A DNA stretch of 64,000 nt from Schistocerca nitens (taxonomy: Eukaryota; Arthropoda; Insecta; Orthoptera; Acrididae). This document shows, one piece after another, positions 45,910-55,530 of the stretch; the stretch's first letter is position 1, and the number at the start of each line of letters is the position of its first letter. The position numbers and the translations under genes were made by a program. Location: positions 299,560,150 to 299,624,149 of the forward strand of contig NC_064619.1 in NCBI RefSeq assembly GCF_023898315.1, in the 5' to 3' direction. The notes below the pieces were generated by a model. It was given only the letters and a program-made list of their open reading frames with translations. It was not told the DNA's origin and searched no databases.

Positions 45910-47027
45910 ACTTATGAGGGGAGGCCAGGACGTTAGGATACTTCAAACTTTGTACACCTTTCGTATGCCATTAAAACAACATAATGTGGAAATAGTAATA
46001 TGCACTGCTCTGCCAATTCCGTGATAATCGCATGGGAAATTTTACTGGTCTGTTATGTAAATCATGTATCTGTGTAAAAGAGCCGGCTGTAAGAATTCAT
46101 TTGCCGGCCGCTGTGGCTGAGCGGTTCTAGAAGCTTCAGTCTGGAACCGAGCTGCTGCTACTGTCACAGGTTCGAATCCTGCCTCGGGCATGGATGTGTG
46201 TGATGTCCTTAGGTTGGTTTGGTTTAAGCAGTTCTAAGACTAGGGGACTGATGGCCTTAGATGTTAAGTCCCATAGTGCTCAGAGCCAATCTAAGAATTC
46301 ATTTAGGTCATGTGGTTAGCGTTCGGGCATGGAAAGAGGGTGATGAACGAGACAACGGCTCGAATACCGCTAATACTTTACTTTTTAATCTATATTTTTG
46401 TAATCACCGGTGTAATTATTTAATTTATGGCATTTGAGAGTTAATATAATGAAAAACCACTTGTACTTGCATGGAGTTTCAATTTATGTTTTCCATGCCC
46501 GTATGGCAAATAACATCTTGCAACGTGAGAAGCCGCATACTGTGATCTACTATGTTACTGATTGTGAAAAGCGTCATTCGCATCATTATTTATCGAGGTC
46601 TGACTTGGGTATTCCAAGTCTGTAAATATTCGACTAACATATGAAATTCACTACACCTTCATGAAAATGCATGTAGGTTTTTTCATTTATTACCTATCAA
46701 ATGTCATATTAATAAAACAATGAGACCATTGATGAAAAATATAGATTAAAAAATAAATGTTATCGGGTTTCGAACGGTCGCCTCGTCCATCACCCTCTTG
46801 CCGTATGCGAAAGCTAACCACATTATCACATTGCATCCTAACGGCCGGACTCTTGCACAGATACGCGATTTACATGACAGAAGCGTAAAACTTCTCTTGC
46901 GATTTTCTCAGCAGAGTATTGCACCTTACTACTTTAACATTACGTTGTTTCAGTGGGCTACTAAAGGTATACGAAGTTTGAAGTAAATTCGTGATCCCAT
47001 CGCCGTGGTCTCCCCTTGTTAGTGCTA
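45910..47027. repeat. Large inverted repeat with tRNA-like arms
   Basis: Left arm 45,910-46,399 (interrupted by a SINE at 46,103-46,291), right arm 46,736-47,027, spacer about 335 bp. Shared blocks after reverse complementing the right arm: TACTTCAAACTT.GTA.ACC, AACAACATAATGT, TCTGT.ATGTAAATC..GTATC, TGTGGTTAGC.TTCG, AAGAGGGTGATG.ACGAG and TTTTTAATCTATATTTTT. Each arm has TGGTTAGC (A-box-like) and GCTCGAATACC or GTTCGAAACCC (B-box-like). No coding content. Class unknown. Confidence 0.85.
46103..46291 (+). mobile_element. SINE-A in an inverted-repeat arm
   Basis: Head CCGGCCGCTGTGGCTGAGCG, B box GGTTCGAATCC; the tail stops at CAGAGCCAAT, slightly short. The 13-bp TSD TAAGAATTCATTT lies at 46,090-46,102 and 46,292-46,304. 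It postdates the inverted repeat. Confidence 0.95.
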
Positions 47028-47056
47028 CCCGTGCACAGTGGGGCCAAGTCGTTGGA

Positions 47057-47266
47057 TTCAAATGGCTCTGAGCACTATGGGACTTAACATCTATGGTCAT
47101 CAGTCCCCTAGAACTTAGAACTACTTAAACCTAACTAACCTAAGGACAAAACACAACACCCAGTCATCACGAGGCAGAGAAAATCCCTGACCCCGCCGGG
47201 AATCGAACCCGGGAACCCGGGCGCGGGAAGCGAGAACGTTACCGCACGACCACGAGCTGCGGACAA
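47057..47266 (-). mobile_element. SINE-A tail with alternative tRNA head
   Basis: The tail (left) is ordinary SINE-A. The head (right, minus strand) is GCAGCTCGTGGTCGTGCGGT...GGTTCGATTCCCGGCGGGG followed by AGGGATTTTCTCTGCCTCG, unlike the common head. The 13-bp TSD CCAAGTCGTTGGA lies at 47,044-47,056 and 47,267-47,279. A sister is at 59,305-59,509. Confidence 0.95.
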
Positions 47267-47279
47267 CCAAGTCGTTGGA

Positions 47280-47910
47280 ATTTAATGTTTTCTACTTTAA
47301 GAGATATTAGTGTGCATTAATATTTCAAGCGTATTTCTGTGAAGTTCGCAGTGTTTATTTAAAATGAACCTTCCGTGATTGCGTCCCTGTTTTTCTTGTA
47401 TTAACGGTTTAGCTAACCGCAGTCCTGTCAGAAGCCACACATCAGTTTACAGCATTATAGCGCTACCGTCTGCTAGGGAAATACACGACTTGCATCATGG
47501 AGCAGATAGGATGCTTAGTCACAGGGTTAATTCAGGGACGGACTAACATCATCTTCCCTCCTTCGCTGAAACGGTTTCGCTCTGTGCATTTCTGCGGCTA
47601 CAAGGTCACTGGCGAAGCGTTGGCTTCTGAACAGCCGTGTTAGTGATTCAGCGTGAGAGGGGCTGAAGCAACGTTTTCGTTCTCTTTTTTTGTGATACTA
47701 TCCAAAATATGGAACAACACGCAGACCGAAGTCGCATTGCTTTCAACAGTAACGCTATTCCTTTTTTCACTGTTTCGTTCCCGATCAATGAATAGTCGGT
47801 GCAAACAAAACAACAGACACAAAATACTCTGTACAGTTTGACTCACTTATCATAAGGAGAGGGGTTCCATGTAGTACCTGGAAACAAGAAACAAACATCT
47901 CTGTGACTGG
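47280..47910. other. No gene seen
   Basis: Anonymous; overlapping 62- and 68-codon frames on both strands near 47,640-47,846 look compositional. Confidence 0.5.
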
Positions 47911-48105
47911 TTCAAAAATGGTTCTGAGCACTATGGGACTCAACTGCTGAGGTTATTAGTCCGCTAGAACTTAGAACTAGTTAAACCTAACTAACGTAAG
48001 AACATCACAAACATCCATGCCCGAGGCAGGATTCGAACCTGCGACCGTAGCGGTCTTGCGGTTCCAGACTGCAGCGCCTTTAACCGCACGGCCACTTCGG
48101 CCGGC
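47911..48105 (-). mobile_element. SINE-A
   Basis: Complete copy, head at the right. Flanks TCTGTGACTGG (47,900-47,910) and TCTGGGACTGG (48,106-48,116) form an 11-bp TSD with one mismatch. Confidence 0.92.
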
Positions 48106-48259
48106 TCTGGGACTGGGAGAGGCAGATTTTTTAGAACTGTTGATCAGTACAGACCAATCCGAGACTGCAGCATTTCGTTACATAGATTTCAGCCACTTTC
48201 CCATTTTAGTGGCCTCCAGTTCTTTCCCTTCTCCTTTCTGTCACCTCCTCCTCCTAATT

Positions 48260-48262
<3 letters not shown>

Positions 48263-48313
<51 letters not shown>

Positions 48314-48316
48314 GCC
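48263..48316. repeat. (CT)n microsatellite
   Basis: About 25 CT units with a few interruptions. Confidence 0.95.
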
Positions 48317-48494
48317 TGTTTTGTTTTGCCATTTCCTACTTTTTACGCCCGTCACATAACTGTGCCTGAAACGGTGCCCAAGGCGCTCGCTTCGGCTGCC
48401 ATTCCCTAGTTACACTACTCTCAGAATTATTGCTACTGGTGCTGAGTAAGCGTCTAAGGAGTCCAAACAGCTAAGATCGTCAGTCTGCTATTAT

Positions 48495-48812
48495 CTAACG
48501 CCCCCCCCCCCTCCCCTCGCAGGGTAGAAGAAGTGTACCCAGTCTGTCTGTCTGCGTGAAGAGCAAATACTGTGCGCAAATGTGAGAGTGTACCAAATGT
48601 TTGCGTAGTGTGTATATGAGGCGCATAACGGAAACCAGCCCAGTGTTCTACTGCTGGGATGTGGAAAACCGCTTAAAACCAACATCCAAGCTGGCCGGTA
48701 CACCGACTCCTGGTCCTTAATCCACCGAGCGGATTCGACCCGGGGCCAGTATACTCCGCCCACTCCGCGTCCCAGAAGCTGTCGCGTTAACTCGGGCAGC
48801 TACTCGCGTGGG
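48495..48812 (-). mobile_element. SINE-C
   Basis: Head at the right: minus strand GTAGCTGCCCGAGTTAACGC and GGGTCGAATCC, then GCCAGCTTGGATGTTGG, TTTAAGCGGTTTTCCACATC, GGGCTGGTTTCCGTTATGCG and the C/G-run end at 48,500-48,510. The arrangement matches the 23.8 kb copy. Confidence 0.8.
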
Positions 48813-49756
48813 TTCAGTGTAAGATCTTATATCTCACCGTAACATTTAAAATTTCTGCTGGCCTCTCTACTCTCCCTAACTCCTATTTGTAAGGTGCTTT
48901 CTTTTATACACGCACTGCACTTGACATACGGAAGAGAGAAACGTGGCTGCACGGAGTGACGCGGCGAGGTGCATCAGTAAACAAAGAAGCTCGCGTCCTT
49001 GTGAGGCTCGTGTGAAACGGGCTCCAGGCCCCGGGCGCCTACCTGGCGGCGGCGACACGGCCACGTGCTAATACAGGCCGGCTGCATTCCAGGCGCGGGA
49101 TCAAAGCGCGCCGCCGAGAGCCCGTGTCGCATGGCGCCACCCCACCCCCACCAATTAAAGGCGCCTCCCGTTTTATCCACACGTCTCTATCCTTCCGACG
49201 CCCGCACACAGACTCGGTGCTGACGCAGCCACGTACTGCTACACGTGATGGCCTCGTCGTTATTAACTCGCGTTTACCATGCTATTTATACTTGTGATGT
49301 ATCCTCGGGACTCCCATCTCGTGATGCAGTCACTTCAACGGGGGGATTTATTTTTTGGACTGAAACATTCGCACCTGAGATAAAGTCGTCATGTGTTAAC
49401 TGCTGGAGTAAGTTTCACGATAAGCCGCTTTGATTACTTCGTGAAGAATTTGTAATGTTGCGATATGAAATCCACGCAGGAAGAGGAACTTTTGCTTACA
49501 GAGAATTGTCGATAGGGAAATGTAGCTGAAGGAGTGCTATATCGGAGTTAAACTGGGCGTCGAGGGATATTGCGTTTTCGTTAAGATTGTAGTCTTGCTT
49601 TCTGGAATAGCGGGACTCATTTACCCATTGGGGCGGACAGGAACTCTAAAATTTAGAAAGATCGATAAAGCGCTATGAATCTCAGTAACAGCAGTCTCCA
49701 ACTCGCGCTTGCGGAAGAAGAGCGCATACATATATTTGGACAGTCGACTCCTCTGA
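48813..49756. other. Non-coding stretch with a GC/CpG-rich island
   Basis: Bases about 49,005-49,200 are GC-rich (GGCGCGGGATCAAAGCGCGC), ending with AATTAAAGGCGCC. Frames in it are compositional. Regulatory function is speculative. Confidence 0.4.
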
Positions 49757-50002
49757 GCTTAGGTTGAGTTGGGTTGTCTGGGGGGGAAGAGACCAAACTG
49801 CGAAGTCATCGGTCTCATCGGATAAGGGAAGGATGGGGAAGGAAATCGTCATTGCCCTTTCAAAGGAACCATCCCGGCATTTACCTGGAGCGATTTAGGG
49901 AAATCACGGAGAACCTAAATCAGGATGGCCGGACGCGGAACTGGACCGTCGTCAACCCGAATGCGAGTCCAGTGTGCTAACCACAGCGCCACCTCGTTCG
50001 GT
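49757..50002 (-). mobile_element. SINE-B
   Basis: Head at the right (GAGGTGGCGCTGTGGTTAGC), body GATTTCCCTAAATCGCTCC, tail at the left with G/T-rich repeats. Flanks CTCTGAGCTTAGGT and CTCTGGACTTGGGT look like a diverged TSD. Confidence 0.9.
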
Positions 50003-51065
50003 CTCTGGACTTGGGTGAACGATCAATGCGTAGAAAAGTAGTCTATAGTGTAGGCTCTCTTTCCGTACAAAAATGACAAAATACCACCGCGTGGCAAATA
50101 TTTATGTAGAGTAAAATTGTCCACAGCCATAATGCTGAAATGGACAGATAACACATACTAAAGTATTCGCCATACAAAGCTTGAACGTCAACGTTAGCTT
50201 AAAAGTATCATCTAAAATGCACATGCGACTGGGCCTTGTTATTACATATTTTATAGACTTTAGATACGTGTTCGTCACCTTTTTGTCAGTAGGGTGCCTA
50301 AAGTTATAACTTACCATTCATTAAATTACTTACTAGAAGAGTGATAGTACTCTACAGTTTAACGTTGTTAAACTTTTACAGTATGGAGAGCTGACGTGCA
50401 GCGGGCAGCGGACAAGAGAAAAACACTCGTGTGTTGCTAGTTGCAGAGCCATGAACAGGCGGCAGTTTTGGGCAACTTTCGGGTTTCCAGTGTTGGGAGA
50501 TGAAAGCTGAAAGTTCGTGTGAGCTGACACTCCAGGTTTTGTTTTCGCTACATTGATTTAGGATGCGGACGATTTCATTTCTTGTCCTTGTCCTATCCGA
50601 GATTACTCTCCGTTTCCAATGACATTGTTATGAACAGAATCTGAAGCCCTGTCATTTCTTCCTTTAGCACTGCTCGTTGCTACATATTAATGACTTACCA
50701 GTTAATACGTGTATACTTTCCGAAGATTAGCTACATATCAAAGCGTTTACCGGGAAAAGTAAACCCATGGGAGTAACCAGTGAGTCCGTGGTAAGTTTGG
50801 AGCTGTCGCAGAAAGCGCCTGTACTGGTGGTGTTGGATTAAAGGAAAACCTAGCTGCAAATTGTCTTCGTGATGATACAAAAATACTTGAAAGCAACTGT
50901 GCCTAAGTCGCCAAAATCATGTGGAAGTATTTGACAAACTAGAACTTTCTTGGGGTGGGAAGGGGAGAGACACGAACCGTCACTGACTAATGATTTTACA
51001 TTACTTTTTACATTCACATTATTCACGCGTTTCGCAACTTTGCCCATGATAATGGAAACATATGA
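50003..51065. other. No gene seen
   Basis: Anonymous AT-rich sequence; no frame above 71 codons. Confidence 0.5.
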
Positions 51066-51163
51066 ATGTTTGGTTCAAATGGCTCTGAGCACTATGGGAC
51101 TTTACATCGGAGGTCATCAGTCCCCTAGAACTCAGAACTACTTAAACCTAACTAACCTAAGAA
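51066..51163 (-). mobile_element. SINE-A tail, head missing
   Basis: Only the 3' tail remains (GGTTCAAATGGCTCTGAG to CTAACTAACCTAAG). The head is replaced by the MITE starting at 51,167, so the copy was 5'-truncated on insertion or cut by the MITE. Confidence 0.92.
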
Positions 51164-51166
51164 TAT

Positions 51167-51421
51167 TTACCTCAGCTCAGTACAGCCGATAGATACACAA
51201 AAAACAGAACCGAAAATTTACGTTCCTAGCTTTCGGAACAAATGTTCCTTCATCAGGGAAGAGAGAGGGGAAAGAAAGGGAAGAAGGGAAAGTGGATTCA
51301 GTTACTAACAACCCAGGTTATGAAGCAACAGGGAAAGGGAAACAGGGAGGGTAGCAAGGATGGAGGCATGGTTGCCAGAGGGAAGCCAAAGATATCTATC
51401 GGCTGTACTGAGCTGAGGTAA
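51167..51421. mobile_element. MITE-like element with 29-bp perfect inverted ends
   Basis: The ends TTACCTCAGCTCAGTACAGC... (51,167-51,195) and the exact reverse complement (51,393-51,421) close a 255-bp element. The interior contains AGCTTTCGGAACAAATGTTC and a purine-rich GGGAAAG stretch. No frame. The superfamily cannot be stated; no clear TSD. Confidence 0.85.
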
Positions 51422-51456
51422 GTACTGGCCAGCCCCTCTATCTCTTTGTTAGTATT

Positions 51457-51516
51457 TGCCATCTGGTTTCTGTACAAATTGTAAATAGCTTTTCGCTCCC
51501 TGTATTATACCCCTGA
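51457..51516 (-). mobile_element. LINE1 fragment, 60 bp
   Basis: TGCCATCTGGTTTCTGTACA, AATTGTAAATAGC and ACCCCTG match 21,372-21,430 of the longer LINE1 copy. Both sides are truncated. Confidence 0.8.
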
Positions 51517-52420
51517 GGTCACTGAAATTGAAATAATGCAATACATGAGCAGGAGCTAAGTTACTACAGCGCACGCAGCTGCGACAATAAGACTTTATAA
51601 AGGAAATATGACCTACAGTAAATAATGCTTCACAAATGCATTTCATATTTGTGTTCACCGTCCTTGGGTGTATGTTGCGTGTAAGTAAATTGAGCGACTG
51701 GGGTAACATTTCCTTGGACTTAGTTTCCTCGGAAACTGTAAAGAAGTGACGTCTTAAGGACGTTAGACGCACCTGCGCTTTTCCGATCAGCGTCCACGGC
51801 GAGTCCTTCGGGTATTTGAGAAGGCGGCGGCGGCAGCTGCTGCTGGCGGGCGAACAGGTTTCCTCAGATTTGGTTCCCTCTACTTTTATTTTATCCGCTG
51901 AGCCCTTCCGTTATTGCTTCAGCGTGTCATTCATCTGCTATACGGCCGTGTTTGTTGCGGAGGCTGCTCGCAGCAGCGCGCCGCTCACAAAACGAGCACC
52001 GCGACGCGACAGGAATTTTCTGCCGACTCGCCTCGCCAGCGGTCCAGCGTTTACCCGAGATACGGGGGAGAGCGACGAGAAATGCGCGCATCGCGCGAGT
52101 GCAGAGCCGTGGGCATTAAAGAGGTTCGACGCGATAAAAGGAAATCACTAGCCGTAAACTAGATTTTATAAAGAATACCGAGGATTTTTTGAACTCCTAA
52201 GGACGAGACGTACCACTGATCACGGATAGTTGAAACAAAGTTTCCGTTTTAAGTACGTAAATTTCACTAAGAATAAATGAAACATAGGGAATGAAAAGTT
52301 GTTTATAACTTGTGCAGAAGGCAGACTGCGGTTGCAAGAATCTAAGGACGTGAAAGGGAGCAGTGGTTGAGCAGACAGTGAGACTGGACCGTAGCCTATC
52401 CCCAGTATTCAACTGTATAC
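51517..52420. other. Non-coding stretch with a GC/CpG-rich island
   Basis: The island runs about 51,763-52,140, starting with TTAGACGCACCTGCGC, shared exactly with 40,924-40,939, then GGCGGCGGCGGCAGCTGCTG and later CpG-rich sequence. A 111-codon frame (51,816-52,151) overlaps it but looks compositional. No promoter motif is certain. Confidence 0.4.
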
Positions 52421-53701
52421 TGATCTACATTTACACTCCGCAAGCCACCCAACGGTGTGTGGCGGAGGGCACTTTACGTGCCACTGTCATTATCTCCCTT
52501 TCCTGTTCCACTCGCGTATGGTTCGCGGGAAGAACGACTGCCGGAAAGCCTCCGTGCGCGCTCGAATCTCTCTAATTTTACATTCGGGATCTCCTCGGGA
52601 GGTATAAGTAGGGGGAAGCAATATATTCGATACCTCATCCAGAAACGCACCCTCTCGAAACCTGGACAGCAAGCTACAACGCGATGCAGAGCGCTTCTCT
52701 TGCAGAGTCTGCCATGCTAATCATCTCCGTAACGCTATCACGCTTACCAAATAACCATGTGACGAAACGCACCGCTCTTCTTTGGATCTTCTCTATCTCC
52801 TCTGTCAACCCGACCAGGTATGGATCCCACACTGATGAGCAATACTCAAGTATAGGTCGAACGAGTGTTTTGTAAGCCACCTCCTTTGTTGATGGACTAC
52901 ATTTTCTAAGGACTCTCCCAGTGCGTCTCAACCTGGCACCCACCATACCAACAATTAATTTTGTATGATCATTCCATTTCAAATCGTTCCGTGCGCATAC
53001 TCCCAGATATTTTACGGAAGTAACTGCTACCAGTGTTTGTTCCGCTATCATATAATCATATAATAAAGAATCCTTCTTTCTATGTATTCGCAATACATTA
53101 CATTTGTCTATGTCAGGAAACAGTTGCCACTCCCTGCACCAAGTGCCTATCCGCTGCAGATCTTCCTGCATTTCGCTGCAATTTTCTAATGCTGCAACTT
53201 CTCTGTATACTACAGCATCATCCGCGAAAAGCCGCATGGAACTTCCGACACTATCTACTAGGTCATTTATACATATTGTGAAAAGCAACGGTCCCATAAC
53301 ACTACCCTGTGGCACGCCAGAGGTTACTTTAACGTCTGTAGACGTCTCTCCATTGAGAACAACATGCGGTGTTTTGTTTGCTAAAAATTCTTGAATCCAG
53401 CCACACAGCTGGTCTGATATTCCGTAGGCTCTTACTTTGTTTATCTGGCGACAGTGCGGAACTGTATCGAACGTCTTCCGGAAGTCAAGGAAAATAGCAT
53501 CTACCTGGGAGCCTGTATCTAATATTTCCTGGATCTCATGAATAAATAAAGCGAATTGCATCTCACACGATCGCTGTTTCCGGAATCCACGTTGATTCCT
53601 ACAGAGTAGATTTTGGGTTTCCAGAAACGACATGATACGAGAGCAAAAAACGTATTCTAAAATTCTACAACAGATCGATGTCAGCGATATAGGCCTATAG
53701 T
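52421..53701 (-). mobile_element. LINE2 (CR1/Jockey-like) retrotransposon, 5'-truncated
   Basis: The 3' end (52,421-52,490) matches the plus-strand copy at 32.64-32.70 kb (CCTCCGCCACACACCGTTGG), ending in GTAGATCA. Coding covers most of the reverse transcriptase and the C-terminus. The 5' end stops abruptly at 53,701, where Y-R-P-I-S-L-T starts, next to LINE1 sequence. Confidence 0.92.
52674..53701 (-). pseudogene. LINE2 reverse transcriptase, partial but long open frame
   Basis: This is the largest coding remnant after the intact mariner. Open from the truncated 5' edge (YRPISLTSICCRILEYVF), through AIFLDFRKTFDTVPH (first catalytic Asp region), TSGVPQGSVMGPLLFTICIN, MRLFADDAVVYREVAALENC (F-A-D-D active site), VTSVKYLGVCARNDLKWNDH and RPILEYCSSVWDPYL, which is typical of CR1/Jockey-type thumb regions. 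A 1-nt frameshift near 52,700 separates it from the true C-terminus (52,672-52,490: SRFREGAFLDEVSNILLPPT ... FFPRTIREWNRKGR). Endonuclease and ORF1 are missing, so it cannot move by itself. Confidence 0.92.
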
Positions 53702-53867
53702 CTTGCGCTGATCAAGCAGTAAGGGAAACTAAAGAGAAATTTCGAAACGGAATTAAAGTTTAAGGAGAAGAAATAAAAACTTTGAACTTTGAGGTTTATC
53801 GATGAGTTTTAATTCTGTCAGACACGGTAACGGTCTTGGAATACCTCTTGCTCGGAATGGACAGTGT

Positions 53868-54283
53868 ATGAATAAATGGGTTGAAGGGAACGGAAAGGAA
53901 ACAGGATGGGAAAGAGACAGGAAGGAAATAAGGACTTACAGCTGGACAGGGCATTGCACCAATTCAACAGGGAGGTTGAAAATTTGTGCCGAAGCCGGAT
54001 GCACCGCTTCTCTAGAACAGTTACTTTAACCGCCTCGGCTATCCGGACTCGCTTTCCGTCAGACCCAATTTTTCAACTTCCCGTTCGCCGTATCGCAACG
54101 ACCGCAGCCGACTGACCCCTACTCGCAGACTGCCGATTCTCATAGGAGTTCGAACGTTGGTTGTGCATCGGCTCTGAAGTGTTTTCATCAAACAGTCGTC
54201 GCGCCCATATTATTATAGATATGATTTGTGCCTGTTCTGTGGGACATGTCCGACAAAACAGACCCCACCCACATCTGTAATGC
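53868..54283 (-). mobile_element. SINE-E nested in LINE1
   Basis: The 12-bp TSD AATGGACAGTGT (53,856-53,867 and 54,284-54,295) interrupts LINE1 exactly. The minus strand contains CGGATAGCCGAGGCGGTTAA (A-box-like), a degenerate B box and CGGCACAAATTTTCAACC. GTCGGACATGTCC near 54,242 is a short palindrome at the 5' side. tRNA origin is likely, not certain. Confidence 0.8.
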
Positions 54284-54494
54284 AATGGACAGTGTCATTG
54301 GAAGTTTATAAGGTGAACATCAACAAAAGTAATACAAGGATGATGGAATGTACTCAAATCAGGAGACACGAAATAGTAGAGGAGACATTATTTGGGCAGC
54401 AGAATAATTGATGGCGACCAAAGCAGACTAAATATGAGATGCAGACTTGTGAGAGCGGGATTTTAAGAGGAACTTATTAACATTTCATATAAAT

Positions 54495-55085
54495 CAGGTT
54501 ACCCTCCACTCGGAGGCTGTTGCACGCAGCGACCGTTATTTTGATTTGTAAATAATAGATTTCAGCTTTCAGTCGTCCTTTGGAATTTTTATTGGCCGAT
54601 CTAGATTTCAGCTAGCAACTAGCCATTCTCAATGCACTATCCTTCTTTGGTCAATGCATGTAATGCCTGTTGGTCTGGCTTTGTACACAGTTCATTGAAT
54701 ACTACTGGGAGTAGTGCATACTCCTGTAATCCAAGCTTCCGGGAGGCCGTTGTGTGGGAGAGATCTGGAAACATCTACAGATTCGGCCGTTTCATGAGCT
54801 CAGGAACGACCGCGATACCTTCATCGAGCTCTGCAGATTGATAGAGTGCAGTGCGGAATTTTCGGCTAGTGATGGCTCGGGTCGAAAGCAGTGAGCAAAA
54901 CTACATCGGGAAACCGAAACAGATGACTCATTATTCAATGAACTATGTACAAAACCAGACCAACAGGCAATACATGCATTGACCGATAGTGCATTGAGGA
55001 TGGCTAATTGCTAGCTGAAATCTAGATCTGCCAATAAAGATTCCAAAGGGCGACTGATAGCTGAAATCTATTATTTACAAATTTA
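54495..55085. mobile_element. Foldback element nested in LINE1
   Basis: Left arm about 54,542-54,705 and right arm about 54,925-55,083 are imperfect reverse complements (AATAATAGATTTCAGCT, AGTCG.CCTTTGGAAT, TTATTGGC.GATCTAGATTTC, GGTCAATGCATGTA, CTGTTGGTCTGG). Spacer about 220 bp. ATATAAAT at 54,487-54,494 and 55,086-55,093 is a possible 8-bp TSD. No coding content. Confidence 0.82.
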
Positions 55086-55141
55086 ATATAAATTCAAGGG
55101 CTGGGATGTCTTTCCCGTAGGTATTTGTCTGGTTTGTTGCC

Positions 55142-55528
55142 TTGTACGGATATGAAACGTGGATGACTAAAGTAATTCTAACAAGAAGAGAGTACGAGCT
55201 TTTGGGTGTGGTTCACAGAAGAATGTTGAAAATTATATGGGTGGATCGAACAAGTAGCAAGACCGTGCTAAATATCGATGGAAGAAAAAAATATTTAGAG
55301 CACAATTTTACTAGCAGAAGGTGTCGCTTGACAGGACACATACTGAAGCCTCAGGCATTCTTCAGTTTAGTAATGGAACGAAATGTAGGCATACAAATTG
55401 TAGAGGGAGACCTAGGTTTGAATACAATAAGCAGGTTCAAAAATGTAGTTAGCAGTAGGTATTCAAAATGGACGGTTGCACAGGACAGACTGTCGCGGAG
55501 AGCTGCATCAAACCAGGCCGCAGACTGA
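55142..55528 (+). pseudogene. LINE1 C-terminal coding remnant, open for 128 codons
   Basis: It reads MYGYETWMTKVILTRREYEL, VVHRRMLKIIWVDRTSSKTV, LNIDGRKKYLEHNFTSRRCR, LTGHILKP, then RLSRRAASNQAAD, stop. This is the region downstream of the reverse transcriptase in RTE-like LINEs; compare YGSETW and RRMLKIRWVDHITNGEVLNR in the 20.6 kb copy. Despite an open frame the upstream enzyme is broken, so this is a relic. Confidence 0.88.
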
Positions 55529-55530
55529 AG

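Larger units (their letters stand above)
53707..55530 (+). mobile_element. LINE1 copy interrupted twice
   Basis: Three colinear pieces match the minus-strand copy at 20.4-21.5 kb: 53,707-53,867 (CAAGCAGTAAGGGAAAC ... ACTTTGAGGTTTATCGATGA, the active-site region), 54,284-54,490 (AACATCAACAAAAGTAATAC ... AATATGAGATGCAGA) and 55,095-55,530 (C-terminus). A SINE-E separates the first two and a foldback element the last two. Both insertions have TSD support. Coding is decayed. Confidence 0.9.
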
